NCBI RefSeq assembly: GCF_002953135.1
Contig: NZ_CP026372.1
Location: forward strand, 1,674,001-1,738,000
Origin: Sphingobium sp. SCG-1
Lineage (GTDB): Bacteria; Pseudomonadota; Alphaproteobacteria; Sphingomonadales; Sphingomonadaceae
Length of the DNA stretch: 64,000 bases
Direction: 5' to 3'
Within the stretch, counting starts at the first letter, position 1. Each line of letters starts with the position of its first letter. Below are positions 42,720 through 50,583 of the stretch, in pieces. Position numbers and translations under genes: made by a program. A model generated the notes under the pieces. The model was given only the letters and a program-made list of their open reading frames with translations, made no database searches and had not been told where the DNA came from.

Positions 42720-45032
42720 ATGTCCCTCCTGATGTTGACCGGCCTCGCCGTCGCGCCGCCTGCATCGGCGGACCTTCTGTACCGTCGGCAACTTTGGTCG
42801 ACTGACCGGCTGCACATGTTGCAGCTTGTTCTCAACATCTTCGTCATTGTCTTCGTCTGGAACGTATTCGTCGCGACGACGCGCTTGCCGATCCTGATTG
42901 GCTGGACGGCGGCGGCGGTTGGCCTGATGGCCCTGTCGTTTCGTCTCAGCCGCAAACGTATCGGCCGCGATTATGCTGGGTTGGAACGCCGCGACATCAT
43001 CGTCCATGGCGCTATCCATATCGCGCAGGGGCTGGTCTGGGCGGCAGCGACCTTTACTCTGCCGCAAACCGGCCACCCTGAACAAGTCATAGCGCTGTGG
43101 ACATTGACCAGTTGTTTGATGGCGGGTGCCGCAGTCGCGTTCTCGGCATTGCCGTTGGCGGCTATCGGGTTTCTCGTCACGGCAGGGACATCCGGATTCT
43201 GGCTGTTCGAGCGGGAATATGGCCCCAACCTCCTCGCTCTCGCCACCAGCTACGCGCTGGTCCTGCTGATCGCCAGCCTCAAACATGCGCGCGCTTTCGG
43301 ATCGCATCTTCGCACCAGTTCGGAACTGGCCGAGAAAAGCGAAGTCGTCAGCTTGCTGCTGCGCGAGTTCGAGGACAGCGGCGCGGACTGGCTATGGCAG
43401 ACCGACAGCGCCCGCCGGATCAACGGCGTATCGCCGCGCTTCGCCGCCATCCTCGGCGTCTCGCCGGAAGAACTGGAAGGCAAGCCGCTGGTGCAGATAC
43501 TGGCGGGCAAGGATTGGGACAGCGGCAACTTCACGCCCGAATTGCGCGCCCTTGCCGAGCGTCTGAAGCGTCGCGAAAGTTTCAGCAACATCGTCATGCC
43601 TGTCGAAATAGGCGGCGCGATCCGTTGGTGGGAGCTCTCCGCGTCGCCCCGCGTGGACGATAATGGCAGCTTCCTTGGCTTCCGCGGTGTCGGTTCGGAC
43701 GTGACGCAGCAGCGGCAGTCTTCGGACAAGATCGCGCAGCTTGCCCGCTTCGACGCACTCACCAATCTGCCCAACCGCCTGCAACTGAGTGAAGCGCTGA
43801 GCGCCGCGCTGGAGGGCGTGACGAAGTGGAACAGCCGCTGCGCGTTCCTGATGATCGATCTGGACCGGTTCAAGGCCATTAACGACACGCTAGGCCATCA
43901 GGTCGGCGACAAGCTGCTGGAGCAGGTCGCATTGCGCCTGATGAAAGCCTGTGGTCCGGGCGAAACCTGCGGTCGTATCGGCGGCGACGAATTCGCCATC
44001 GTCATGCGCGATGTCACCGATACCTACCGCATCGAGCAATTCGCACTGCGAGTCATCGAATATTTATCGCGGCCCTATGAAGTCGATCAGCATACGCTCT
44101 ACATCGGCGCGTCGATCGGATCGGCAATCGCGCCGCGCGACGGCCGCACCACAGAGACGCTGATCCGCAGCGCCGACCTTGCCATGTATCGTGCGAAGGA
44201 TGAAGGCGGCGGCGTGCATTGCCAGTACGAGCCGCGCCTGCACATCCATGCCGAAGAGCGCCGAACGTTGGAGATCGCATTGCGCGAGGCTCTGGAAAAG
44301 GACCAGCTTCACGTCGTCTATCAGCCAGTCGTGAACGCCGTTTCGGGGGCCATCGAAGGTTTCGAATCGCTCGTCCGCTGGACGCATCCTGAAATGGGCG
44401 CGATTTCTCCGGCCAAGTTCATTCCCGTCGCGGAGGATGCGCGACTGATTGCACCGATCGGCGAATGGGTGCTGCGCACAGCCTGCGCCGAAGCGATGAA
44501 CTGGCCGCATGACGTGCGCATCGCCGTGAATGTTTCGGCAGAGCAACTGCACAACGGGCAATTCGTCGCCTGTGTCGTGTCGGCGCTTGCACAAAGCGGC
44601 CTGCCGCCCCACCGGCTGGAGCTGGAAGTTACCGAGAGCGTGTTCATGCGCGAAGGGACCACCGCGACCGAGGTATTGGAACAGTTGTTGGCGCTGGGCG
44701 TGCGGCTGTCGCTCGACGACTTCGGGACCGGCTATTCCTCGCTCGGCTATCTCAGCCGCACCCGGTTCAACACAATCAAGATCGATCGCAGCTTTGTCGT
44801 CAGCGCCGCGCGCAATGTGCCTGAAAGCCTGGCGATCATTCGCGCGGTCGTCGCGCTGGCGAACAGCCTCGGCATGGCGACCACTGCCGAAGGCGTCGAG
44901 ACGCAAGCCGAAGTCGAGATGGTGAACACGCTGGGCTGCACCAAGATTCAGGGCTTCTATTTCGGGCGACCAATGCCTGCCAATGAAGCCCTGCTGCTAT
45001 TCCGCGGCGACCGGACGAGCGCTGTCGCCTGA
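42720..45032 (+). CDS. Membrane-bound PAS-GGDEF-EAL cyclic-di-GMP protein
   Basis: A 770-residue protein with N-terminal membrane helices (about 35-185), a PAS domain (about 220-335, with WLWQTDSARRINGVSPRFAAILG), a GGDEF domain and an EAL domain. GGDEF is intact (CGRIGGDEFAIV) but lacks an RxxD inhibitory site five residues before it. The EAL signature reads ESL, which keeps the metal-binding Glu, and DDFGTGYSSL is intact. Both synthesis and breakdown are therefore possible. The start is uncertain: ATG 42720 follows GGCGGGGA, with GTG 42672 or 42675 as alternatives. Confidence 0.92.
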   Translation: MSLLMLTGLAVAPPASADLLYRRQLWSTDRLHMLQLVLNIFVIVFVWNVFVATTRLPILIGWTAAAVGLMALSFRLSRKRIGRDYAGLERRDIIVHGAIHIAQGLVWAAATFTLPQTGHPEQVIALWTLTSCLMAGAAVAFSALPLAAIGFLVTAGTSGFWLFEREYGPNLLALATSYALVLLIASLKHARAFGSHLRTSSELAEKSEVVSLLLREFEDSGADWLWQTDSARRINGVSPRFAAILGVSPEELEGKPLVQILAGKDWDSGNFTPELRALAERLKRRESFSNIVMPVEIGGAIRWWELSASPRVDDNGSFLGFRGVGSDVTQQRQSSDKIAQLARFDALTNLPNRLQLSEALSAALEGVTKWNSRCAFLMIDLDRFKAINDTLGHQVGDKLLEQVALRLMKACGPGETCGRIGGDEFAIVMRDVTDTYRIEQFALRVIEYLSRPYEVDQHTLYIGASIGSAIAPRDGRTTETLIRSADLAMYRAKDEGGGVHCQYEPRLHIHAEERRTLEIALREALEKDQLHVVYQPVVNAVSGAIEGFESLVRWTHPEMGAISPAKFIPVAEDARLIAPIGEWVLRTACAEAMNWPHDVRIAVNVSAEQLHNGQFVACVVSALAQSGLPPHRLELEVTESVFMREGTTATEVLEQLLALGVRLSLDDFGTGYSSLGYLSRTRFNTIKIDRSFVVSAARNVPESLAIIRAVVALANSLGMATTAEGVETQAEVEMVNTLGCTKIQGFYFGRPMPANEALLLFRGDRTSAVA

Positions 45033-45041
45033 TCTGCGGCG

Positions 45042-45791
45042 TTAAGTGCGTGTGAGGCGCCGCTCGATGCCAGTCCATAGTTGCGCGAATTCCTGTGCGG
45101 CGGGGGATCGCCCGGCGAACGCGCCCAGCGGCATCCGCTTCGACGTCATCTGCTCGACCGCGCTTGCCATAGGAATCACCGGCCACTCAGGCTGATCGTC
45201 CAGCGCGGCGCGATGCAGACCGCGCCGCCGATCGACCATCGAAAAGACCGGTAGCATCGGCGCATGACCGCCGCCACGCTGCACGAGGTATCGCGCGACT
45301 TCTCCAAGCGCGCGCTGCGACAGAGGGGAGGGGATGACCGGCACGATCACTAGATCGGCTGCGCGGAGCACCTGCTCGCTGGTTTCGGTGAGGCCCGGCG
45401 GGCAATCGAGGATGATCCGGTCATAGGATTTACCAAGGCCGTCGATCAGCCGCGCAAGCCGCTTCTTCTTGCCCAGATCGAAAAACAGCCGGTCGAGGCC
45501 GCGCAGCGATGTGTCGGCGGCGATCAAATCTATGCCGGGGATCGTGGAAGGGCGGATCAGTGTGTCGATATCGACATCTTTGCTGAAGATCGCGGTCGCC
45601 TCATCTCGGCCCGTCTTGTCGCCTGAAATCAGCCAGGTCGCAGCCGCTTGCGGATCGAGGTCCCAGAGTAGCGTGCGGCGCTTGGATATGGTGGCCGACG
45701 CCCATGCGAGGTTGATCGCGAAGGTCGTTTTTCCCACGCCGCCCTTCAGGCTGTAGATCGCAATCGTCGCCAACTCGGTGTTCCTGACCAT
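45042..45791 (-). CDS. Orphan ParA/MinD-like ATPase
   Basis: A 249-residue P-loop ATPase with the deviant Walker A KGGVGKTT (16-23) and the Walker A' and B regions WDLDPQAAATWL and YDRIILDCPPGLTETSEQV. These define the ParA family. No parB or parS-like partner is adjacent, so it is probably an orphan ParA that positions a cellular cargo rather than a chromosome partition protein. It is convergent with the GGDEF-EAL gene; nine bases separate them. Confidence 0.9.
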   Translation of the reverse strand: MVRNTELATIAIYSLKGGVGKTTFAINLAWASATISKRRTLLWDLDPQAAATWLISGDKTGRDEATAIFSKDVDIDTLIRPSTIPGIDLIAADTSLRGLDRLFFDLGKKKRLARLIDGLGKSYDRIILDCPPGLTETSEQVLRAADLVIVPVIPSPLSQRALGEVARYLVQRGGGHAPMLPVFSMVDRRRGLHRAALDDQPEWPVIPMASAVEQMTSKRMPLGAFAGRSPAAQEFAQLWTGIERRLTRT

Positions 45792-45994
45792 GGCCTAAGG
45801 CTAAACACCCGCGCCGCCCCGTGGCAAGGCATAGATCACCGGAATGTTACACTTTCGCGATAATGCTGGATAAGTGTGCGTCGCAGGAGACGGAAAGCCA
45901 CGTCGCTCCCGAACTAGCAGGCGCATTTCAGGTCCCGGTTTCACGACATGGCTGCGAAAATGCTATCAGGAGCCGGTCACTCCGGCGGTAATAT

Positions 45995-46498
45995 CTATTC
46001 GGGATCAGCGTTGCCGATAAGCGCTTGCCGGGCGTCCCTGGCAGCCTGGATGGTGTCCTCGGGATGCAGGCGCACGATATAAGGCACTTTCTTGCCCAAT
46101 CGACGGGCGACCTTGCTGCCGTTTATGTCGTGCCATTCGATCAACGGATCTGGCGCAAAATCCAGCGGCGTCCGGTCGGCAATCGGCGTCACGCACAGGA
46201 GGCGTGACTGCGACAGTACGACCGAATGGAATAAGAACACGTCACCGCGCTTCCACCAACCTGCAACGGTCCTGCTGCTTCCCGAAGGATCAAGCGCAAT
46301 GCAGGCCGCCACATTATTATGACATTGCTGAGGCTGCATATGCATGTCAGCCATCTCGCTCTCGGTCGCGTGCGTCACTTCGTAGAAGGTGAGCGCCAGT
46401 ATCTCCTTGAGCAACTCCTGCTCGTCAAAGGAGTTTGGAGACATATAGTGTTCGAGTTCCAAGATCGCGTTGCGTCTATGTTGATCCTGACTCGCCAT
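45995..46498 (-). CDS. Conserved-looking hypothetical protein
   Basis: I do not recognise this 167-residue protein. It has no signal peptide or membrane segment. The middle reads NNVAACIALDPSG, GWWKRGDVFLFHSVVL and LLCVTPI, and the end VPYIVRLHPEDTIQAARDARQAL, which looks like a compact alpha/beta fold with three Cys. ATG 46498 is chosen, with a longer open frame upstream. It stands alone: about 200 bases separate it from parA and 171 from arsC. Confidence 0.6.
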   Translation of the reverse strand: MASQDQHRRNAILELEHYMSPNSFDEQELLKEILALTFYEVTHATESEMADMHMQPQQCHNNVAACIALDPSGSSRTVAGWWKRGDVFLFHSVVLSQSRLLCVTPIADRTPLDFAPDPLIEWHDINGSKVARRLGKKVPYIVRLHPEDTIQAARDARQALIGNADPE

Positions 46499-46669
46499 GA
46501 ACGCCTCGCCTGCGGCCCGAACGGGCTGCATCCATGGCAACTACGCCGCTGGCGCGACAACGTTCCCAGGCGAGGAAAAAATAGCTATGCGTCTCAAGTG
46601 GTTAGAAGGCTGTGCGCCTTTGGAGCTGCGAACACCAGCGGCGTCCAGACCTAGCTCGAAGCCGCCGCG

Positions 46670-47014
46670 CTAAAGTAAGTCCCGCACCTTGTCCTGCGGA
46701 CGGCACAACGCCGCCCCCTTGTCCGTGCGCACAAGGGGGCGCTCGATCAGGATCGGTTCCGCGGCCATCGCCGCCAGTACCGTTTCCGCGTCGGCATCGG
46801 GCAAACCACGCTCTACCGCATCGGTGCCGCGCAAGCGCAGACCCTGTTGCGGCGTGAGGCCCGCATCCTCGTAAAGCGCGCGCAGGGTGTCGGCAGACGG
46901 CGGCGTCTTTAGATACTCGACCACGGTCACTTCGACGCCCGGTGTCTCCTCAAGGATCGCGAGCGTCTTGCGCGACGTGCCGCAGGCGGGATTGTGGTAG
47001 ATGGTGGCCTTCAT
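46670..47014 (-). CDS. arsC: Arsenate reductase (glutaredoxin-dependent type)
   Basis: A 114-residue ArsC with the catalytic cysteine C11 in YHNPACGTSRKTL and the conserved arginine region IERPLVRTDKGAALCRP. Length is normal. Its start overlaps the accC stop by four bases (ATGA), so it rides on the aroQ-accB-accC transcript. No ars regulator or efflux gene is present, so a general Spx/ArsC-like role is possible. Confidence 0.9.
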   Translation of the reverse strand: MKATIYHNPACGTSRKTLAILEETPGVEVTVVEYLKTPPSADTLRALYEDAGLTPQQGLRLRGTDAVERGLPDADAETVLAAMAAEPILIERPLVRTDKGAALCRPQDKVRDLL

Positions 47015-48363
47015 TCCGCCCCCTCGCGCGCCAGCCACTCCTCCAGCCACTTGATCGTATACGCGCCGTCCTGAAACTCGGGATCGCGCAGCAGTGCCTG
47101 ATGGAGCGGGATCGTGGTCTTCATGCCCTCGATCACATATTCCTCCAGCGCACGCTTCAACCGCATGATCGCGCCTTCCCGGGTGCGGCCATAGACGATC
47201 AGCTTGCCGATCATGGAGTCGTAATAGGGCGGTACTTTATAGCCCTGATACAGGCCGCTATCGACGCGGACGTGCATGCCGCCGGGGACATGGTAGCGCG
47301 TGACGGTGCCGGGCGACGGCGCGAAGGTGCGCGGGTCTTCGGCATTGATGCGACATTCGATGGCGTGGCCGGAGAAGACGAGATCCTTCTGCTCGACCGA
47401 CAACGGACGGCCTTCGGCAATGCGGATCTGTTCACGCACCAGATCGACGCCAGTGATCATCTCCGTCACCGGATGCTCGACCTGAAGGCGCGTGTTCATC
47501 TCGATGAAGTAGAACTCGCCGTCCTCGTACAGGAACTCGATGGTGCCCGCGCCGCGATAGCCCATGTCGGCCATCGCCTTGGAGACGATCCCGCCCATCC
47601 GGTCGCGCTCGGCGGCGGAGATGACGGGGGAGGGCGCTTCCTCCAGCACCTTCTGATGGCGGCGCTGGAGCGAGCAGTCGCGCTCGCCCAGATGGATCGC
47701 ATTGCCCTTGCCGTCGCCGAAAATCTGAAATTCGATGTGGCGGGGATTGCCCAGATACTTCTCCAGATAGACGGTCGCGTCGCCGAACGCGGCTTTCGCT
47801 TCGGAGCCTGCCTGCTGCATCTGAGTTTCGAGCTCGTCAGGGCTCTGTACGATCTTCATGCCGCGCCCGCCGCCGCCCGATGCCGCCTTGATGATGACGG
47901 GATAGCCGATGTCCGCCGCGATCCGCTTGGCGTCCCCGATTTCGCTGATCGCGCCGTCGGAGCCGGGCACCAGCGGCAGGCCCAATGCGCCAGCGGTGCG
48001 CTTCGCCTCCACCTTATCGCCCATGGTGCGGATATGCTCGGGCTTCGGGCCGATGAAGGCGATGCCGTGCGCTTCCACGATTTCGGCGAACTGCGCGTTC
48101 TCCGACAGGAAGCCGTAGCCCGGATGGATCGCGTCCGCGCCAGAGATTTCGGCGGCGGAAATGATGTTGGGGATGTTGAGATAACTGTCGCGCGCGGCGG
48201 GCGGTCCGATGCAGATCGCTTCGTCGGCGAGGCGCACGTGCATCGCATCGGCATCCGCCGTGGAATGCACCGCGACCGTTTTGATACCCATCTCATGCGC
48301 GGCGCGATGGATGCGCAGCGCGATTTCGCCACGATTGGCGATCAGGATTTTCTCGATGCTCAC
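47011..48363 (-). CDS. accC: Acetyl-CoA carboxylase biotin carboxylase
   Basis: AccC carboxylates biotin on AccB with ATP and bicarbonate, starting fatty acid synthesis. The 450-residue protein begins IEKILIANRGEIALRI. It has the glycine-rich ATP loop ASGGGGRGMKIV, ERDCSLQRRHQKVLEEAPSP, and EMNTRLQVEHPVTE. GTG 48363 is the start that gives the family N-terminus; the frame runs upstream. It follows accB by 25 bases. Confidence 0.97.
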   Translation of the reverse strand: MSIEKILIANRGEIALRIHRAAHEMGIKTVAVHSTADADAMHVRLADEAICIGPPAARDSYLNIPNIISAAEISGADAIHPGYGFLSENAQFAEIVEAHGIAFIGPKPEHIRTMGDKVEAKRTAGALGLPLVPGSDGAISEIGDAKRIAADIGYPVIIKAASGGGGRGMKIVQSPDELETQMQQAGSEAKAAFGDATVYLEKYLGNPRHIEFQIFGDGKGNAIHLGERDCSLQRRHQKVLEEAPSPVISAAERDRMGGIVSKAMADMGYRGAGTIEFLYEDGEFYFIEMNTRLQVEHPVTEMITGVDLVREQIRIAEGRPLSVEQKDLVFSGHAIECRINAEDPRTFAPSPGTVTRYHVPGGMHVRVDSGLYQGYKVPPYYDSMIGKLIVYGRTREGAIMRLKRALEEYVIEGMKTTIPLHQALLRDPEFQDGAYTIKWLEEWLAREGAE

Positions 48364-48388
48364 AGTTTGGTGCTCATGGGGCGTGCGA

Positions 48389-48871
48389 TTATTCGACAAT
48401 GACGAGCGGCTGATCGAATTCGACCGGCTGGCCATTTTCGACCAGCACGGCCTTTACGGTGCCTGCGGTGGGCGCGAGGATCGGGTTCATGACCTTCATG
48501 GCTTCCACGATAAGCAGCGTGTCGCCGGCTTTCACTTGTGCGCCGACGCTGATAAAGTTTGCGGCCTCCGGGTTGCCTGCGAGATAGGCAGTGCCGACCA
48601 TCGGCGACTTCACGGCATTGGCGCTTACGGCAGGGGCCGATGCACCGGCTTCGGCGAGGGCAGGCGTGGCCGCAGGGGCAGCGGCCGGCGCAGGCTGCGG
48701 CGCGTACATCTGGGGCGCGGCATTGATCGCAGGCGCTTTGCGCGCCACGCGGATCTTGCGGTCGCCGTCCTCGACTTCGATCTCGGTCAGGTTCGTGTCG
48801 TCCAGCATTTCAGCCAGCGCGCGCACCAGCGCGACGTCGACCTGCATACCCTGTTCACTCTTGTCGTTCAT
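48389..48871 (-). CDS. accB: Biotin carboxyl carrier protein of acetyl-CoA carboxylase
   Basis: A 160-residue AccB. The N-terminal helix (VDVALVRALAEMLDDTNLTEIEVEDG) leads to an Ala/Pro-rich linker (PQPAPAAAPAATPALAEAGA) and the C-terminal biotinyl domain with biotin lysine in VEAMKVMNPI. It lies between aroQ and accC, as in many proteobacteria. Confidence 0.97.
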   Translation of the reverse strand: MNDKSEQGMQVDVALVRALAEMLDDTNLTEIEVEDGDRKIRVARKAPAINAAPQMYAPQPAPAAAPAATPALAEAGASAPAVSANAVKSPMVGTAYLAGNPEAANFISVGAQVKAGDTLLIVEAMKVMNPILAPTAGTVKAVLVENGQPVEFDQPLVIVE

Positions 48872-48951
48872 GGATGACCCTCATGGGATTTTTGTGCTCT
48901 ATTGGCGCTGCGCCTATTGCGGTTCGTCGCGGAGCGCAACCTTTTGGGCGC

Positions 48952-49392
48952 TTACAACTCCAGCGCCGCTTCCAGCGCCAGGCTGTAAGAAAGCGCGCCG
49001 AAGCCCGCAATCGTTCCCTTGGCGGCCATGCCTACATAGCTTTTGTGGCGAAATTCCTCGCGGCTGTGCGGGTTGGACAAGTGCACCTCGATGACGGGCA
49101 CGGTGATGCTCTTGATCGCATCATGCAAGGCGATGGAGGTGTGGGTGAGGCCGCCCGCGTTCAAAAGCACCGCATGTGCGCCCTGCGCATTGGCCTCGTG
49201 CAACCAGTCGATGAGGTGGCCTTCATGATTGGATTGCAGAAACTCGATCTCTACATGCGCCCGCGTCGCGACGTCCTCCAGCCGCTCGGCAATGTCGTCC
49301 AGCGTGTCATAGCCGTAGATCTCCGGCTCCCGCGTGCCGAGCAGATTGAGGTTCGGACCGTTCAGAACGAAGATTTTCCTGCTGTCGGCCAA
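48952..49392 (-). CDS. aroQ: Type II 3-dehydroquinate dehydratase
   Basis: AroQ makes 3-dehydroshikimate in the shikimate pathway. The 146-residue protein has FVLNGPNLNLLGTREPEIYG with the catalytic Tyr, FLQSNHEGHLIDW, LNAGGLTHTSIALHDA and EVHLSNPHSREEFRHKS. TTG 49392 is preferred because a GGGAG sequence sits about eight bases upstream; GTG 49401 is the alternative. It is the first gene of aroQ-accB-accC-arsC and is divergent from thiSG. Confidence 0.95.
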   Translation of the reverse strand: MADSRKIFVLNGPNLNLLGTREPEIYGYDTLDDIAERLEDVATRAHVEIEFLQSNHEGHLIDWLHEANAQGAHAVLLNAGGLTHTSIALHDAIKSITVPVIEVHLSNPHSREEFRHKSYVGMAAKGTIAGFGALSYSLALEAALEL

Positions 49393-49523
49393 GCCTGCCA
49401 CTCCCTCATTACGGGTTGCGGCGAACGTGCCGCGGTCCCTATATGCGCCGTGAGGCATTGCCCCGCGAGGGGTTTAGCGCCTCGTGACATGTTTTGCCAA
49501 GCATACCCCTGAAGGACAGGCCA

Positions 49524-50525
49524 TTGAGCGTCGACGGCACCATTTCGATCCATGTGAACGGCGAACATCGCCGCATCCGCGAAGGCATGACACTGGCGCA
49601 GCTTGCCAGCGAAATGGGGCTGGTGCCGGAGAAAGTGGCGGTCGAGCGCAATCTGGAAGTCGTGCCGCGCTCCACATTGGCGCAGGTGCTGGTCGAGGAT
49701 GGCGACGAACTGGAGATCGTGCACTTTGTCGGCGGTGGCGACCATGCGCCGGTTCGGGACGATAGCTGGACGGTTGCGGGCAAGACGTTCCGATCGCGCC
49801 TGATCGTCGGCACCGGCAAATATAAGGATTTCGCGCAGAATGCCGCTGCGCTGGAGGCATCGGGCGCGGAGATCGTGACGGTCGCGGTGCGCCGCGTGAA
49901 TGTGTCGGACCCGAATGCGCCGATGCTGACCGACTATATCGACCCCAAGAAAGTGACGTATCTCCCCAACACCGCAGGCTGCTTTACGGGCGAGGACGCG
50001 ATCCGCACCTTGCGGCTGGCGCGCGAGGCGGGCGGTTGGGATTTGGTGAAGCTCGAAGTGCTCGGCGAGGCGCGGACGCTCTATCCCGACATGCTGGAGA
50101 CGTTGCGGGCGACCGAGATTCTGGCAAACGAAGGCTTCAAGCCGATGGTCTATTGCGTGGATGACCCTATCGGCGCGAAGCGGCTGGAGAATGCGGGTGC
50201 GGTGGCGATCATGCCTCTGGGTGCGCCGATCGGATCGGGCTTGGGCATTCAGAACAAGGTGACGATCCGCCTGATCGTCGAGGGCACGTCCCTGCCGGTG
50301 CTGGTCGATGCAGGCGTGGGCACTGCGTCGGAAGCGGCGGTGGCCATGGAACTGGGTTGTGCCGGCGTGTTGATGAACACTGCGATAGCCGAGGCGCGCG
50401 ACCCCATACTGATGGCGGGCGCGATGAAATCGGCCGTCGAGGCGGGGCGCATGGCGTATCTCGCCGGGCGCATGGGGCGACGGATGTATGCCGATCCGTC
50501 CAGTCCGCTGGCGGGATTGATCTGA
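49524..50525 (+). CDS. thiSG: Fused sulfur carrier ThiS / thiazole synthase ThiG
   Basis: A 333-residue fusion for the thiazole half of thiamine. Residues 6-72 are ThiS-like (ISIHVNGEHRRIREGMTLAQ, ending EIVHFVGGG). The rest is ThiG: GKTFRSRLIVGTGKYKDF, active-site Lys in WDLVKLEVLGE, and NTAIAEARDPILMAGAMK. In free ThiS the Gly-Gly is the very C-terminus that is thiocarboxylated; here it is internal. TTG 49524 follows GAAGGACAGG and is chosen; no ATG fits. No TPP riboswitch was seen upstream. Confidence 0.94.
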   Translation: MSVDGTISIHVNGEHRRIREGMTLAQLASEMGLVPEKVAVERNLEVVPRSTLAQVLVEDGDELEIVHFVGGGDHAPVRDDSWTVAGKTFRSRLIVGTGKYKDFAQNAAALEASGAEIVTVAVRRVNVSDPNAPMLTDYIDPKKVTYLPNTAGCFTGEDAIRTLRLAREAGGWDLVKLEVLGEARTLYPDMLETLRATEILANEGFKPMVYCVDDPIGAKRLENAGAVAIMPLGAPIGSGLGIQNKVTIRLIVEGTSLPVLVDAGVGTASEAAVAMELGCAGVLMNTAIAEARDPILMAGAMKSAVEAGRMAYLAGRMGRRMYADPSSPLAGLI

Positions 50526-50529
50526 CCGC

Positions 50530-50570
50530 CCTCAATCCCCCTGCCGCCTTTCGCGGGAGAGGGATTGAGG
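50530..50570. terminator. Long hairpin between convergent thiSG and TonB receptor genes
   Basis: CCTCAATCCC (50530-50539) pairs perfectly with GGGATTGAGG (50561-50570) around a 21-base loop. No T-run follows on either strand, so it may be a dispersed palindrome that stalls both transcripts rather than a classic terminator. Confidence 0.5.
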
Positions 50571-50583
50571 AAGCGGTGGCTTT

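Noticed and set aside
46942..48402. A 486-codon open frame on the plus strand opposite accC
   Set aside because: accC on the minus strand is complete with all motifs; the opposite frame is a by-product.
49393..49523. TPP riboswitch before thiSG
   Set aside because: No CTGAGA or the paired conserved elements were found in the 131-base spacer.
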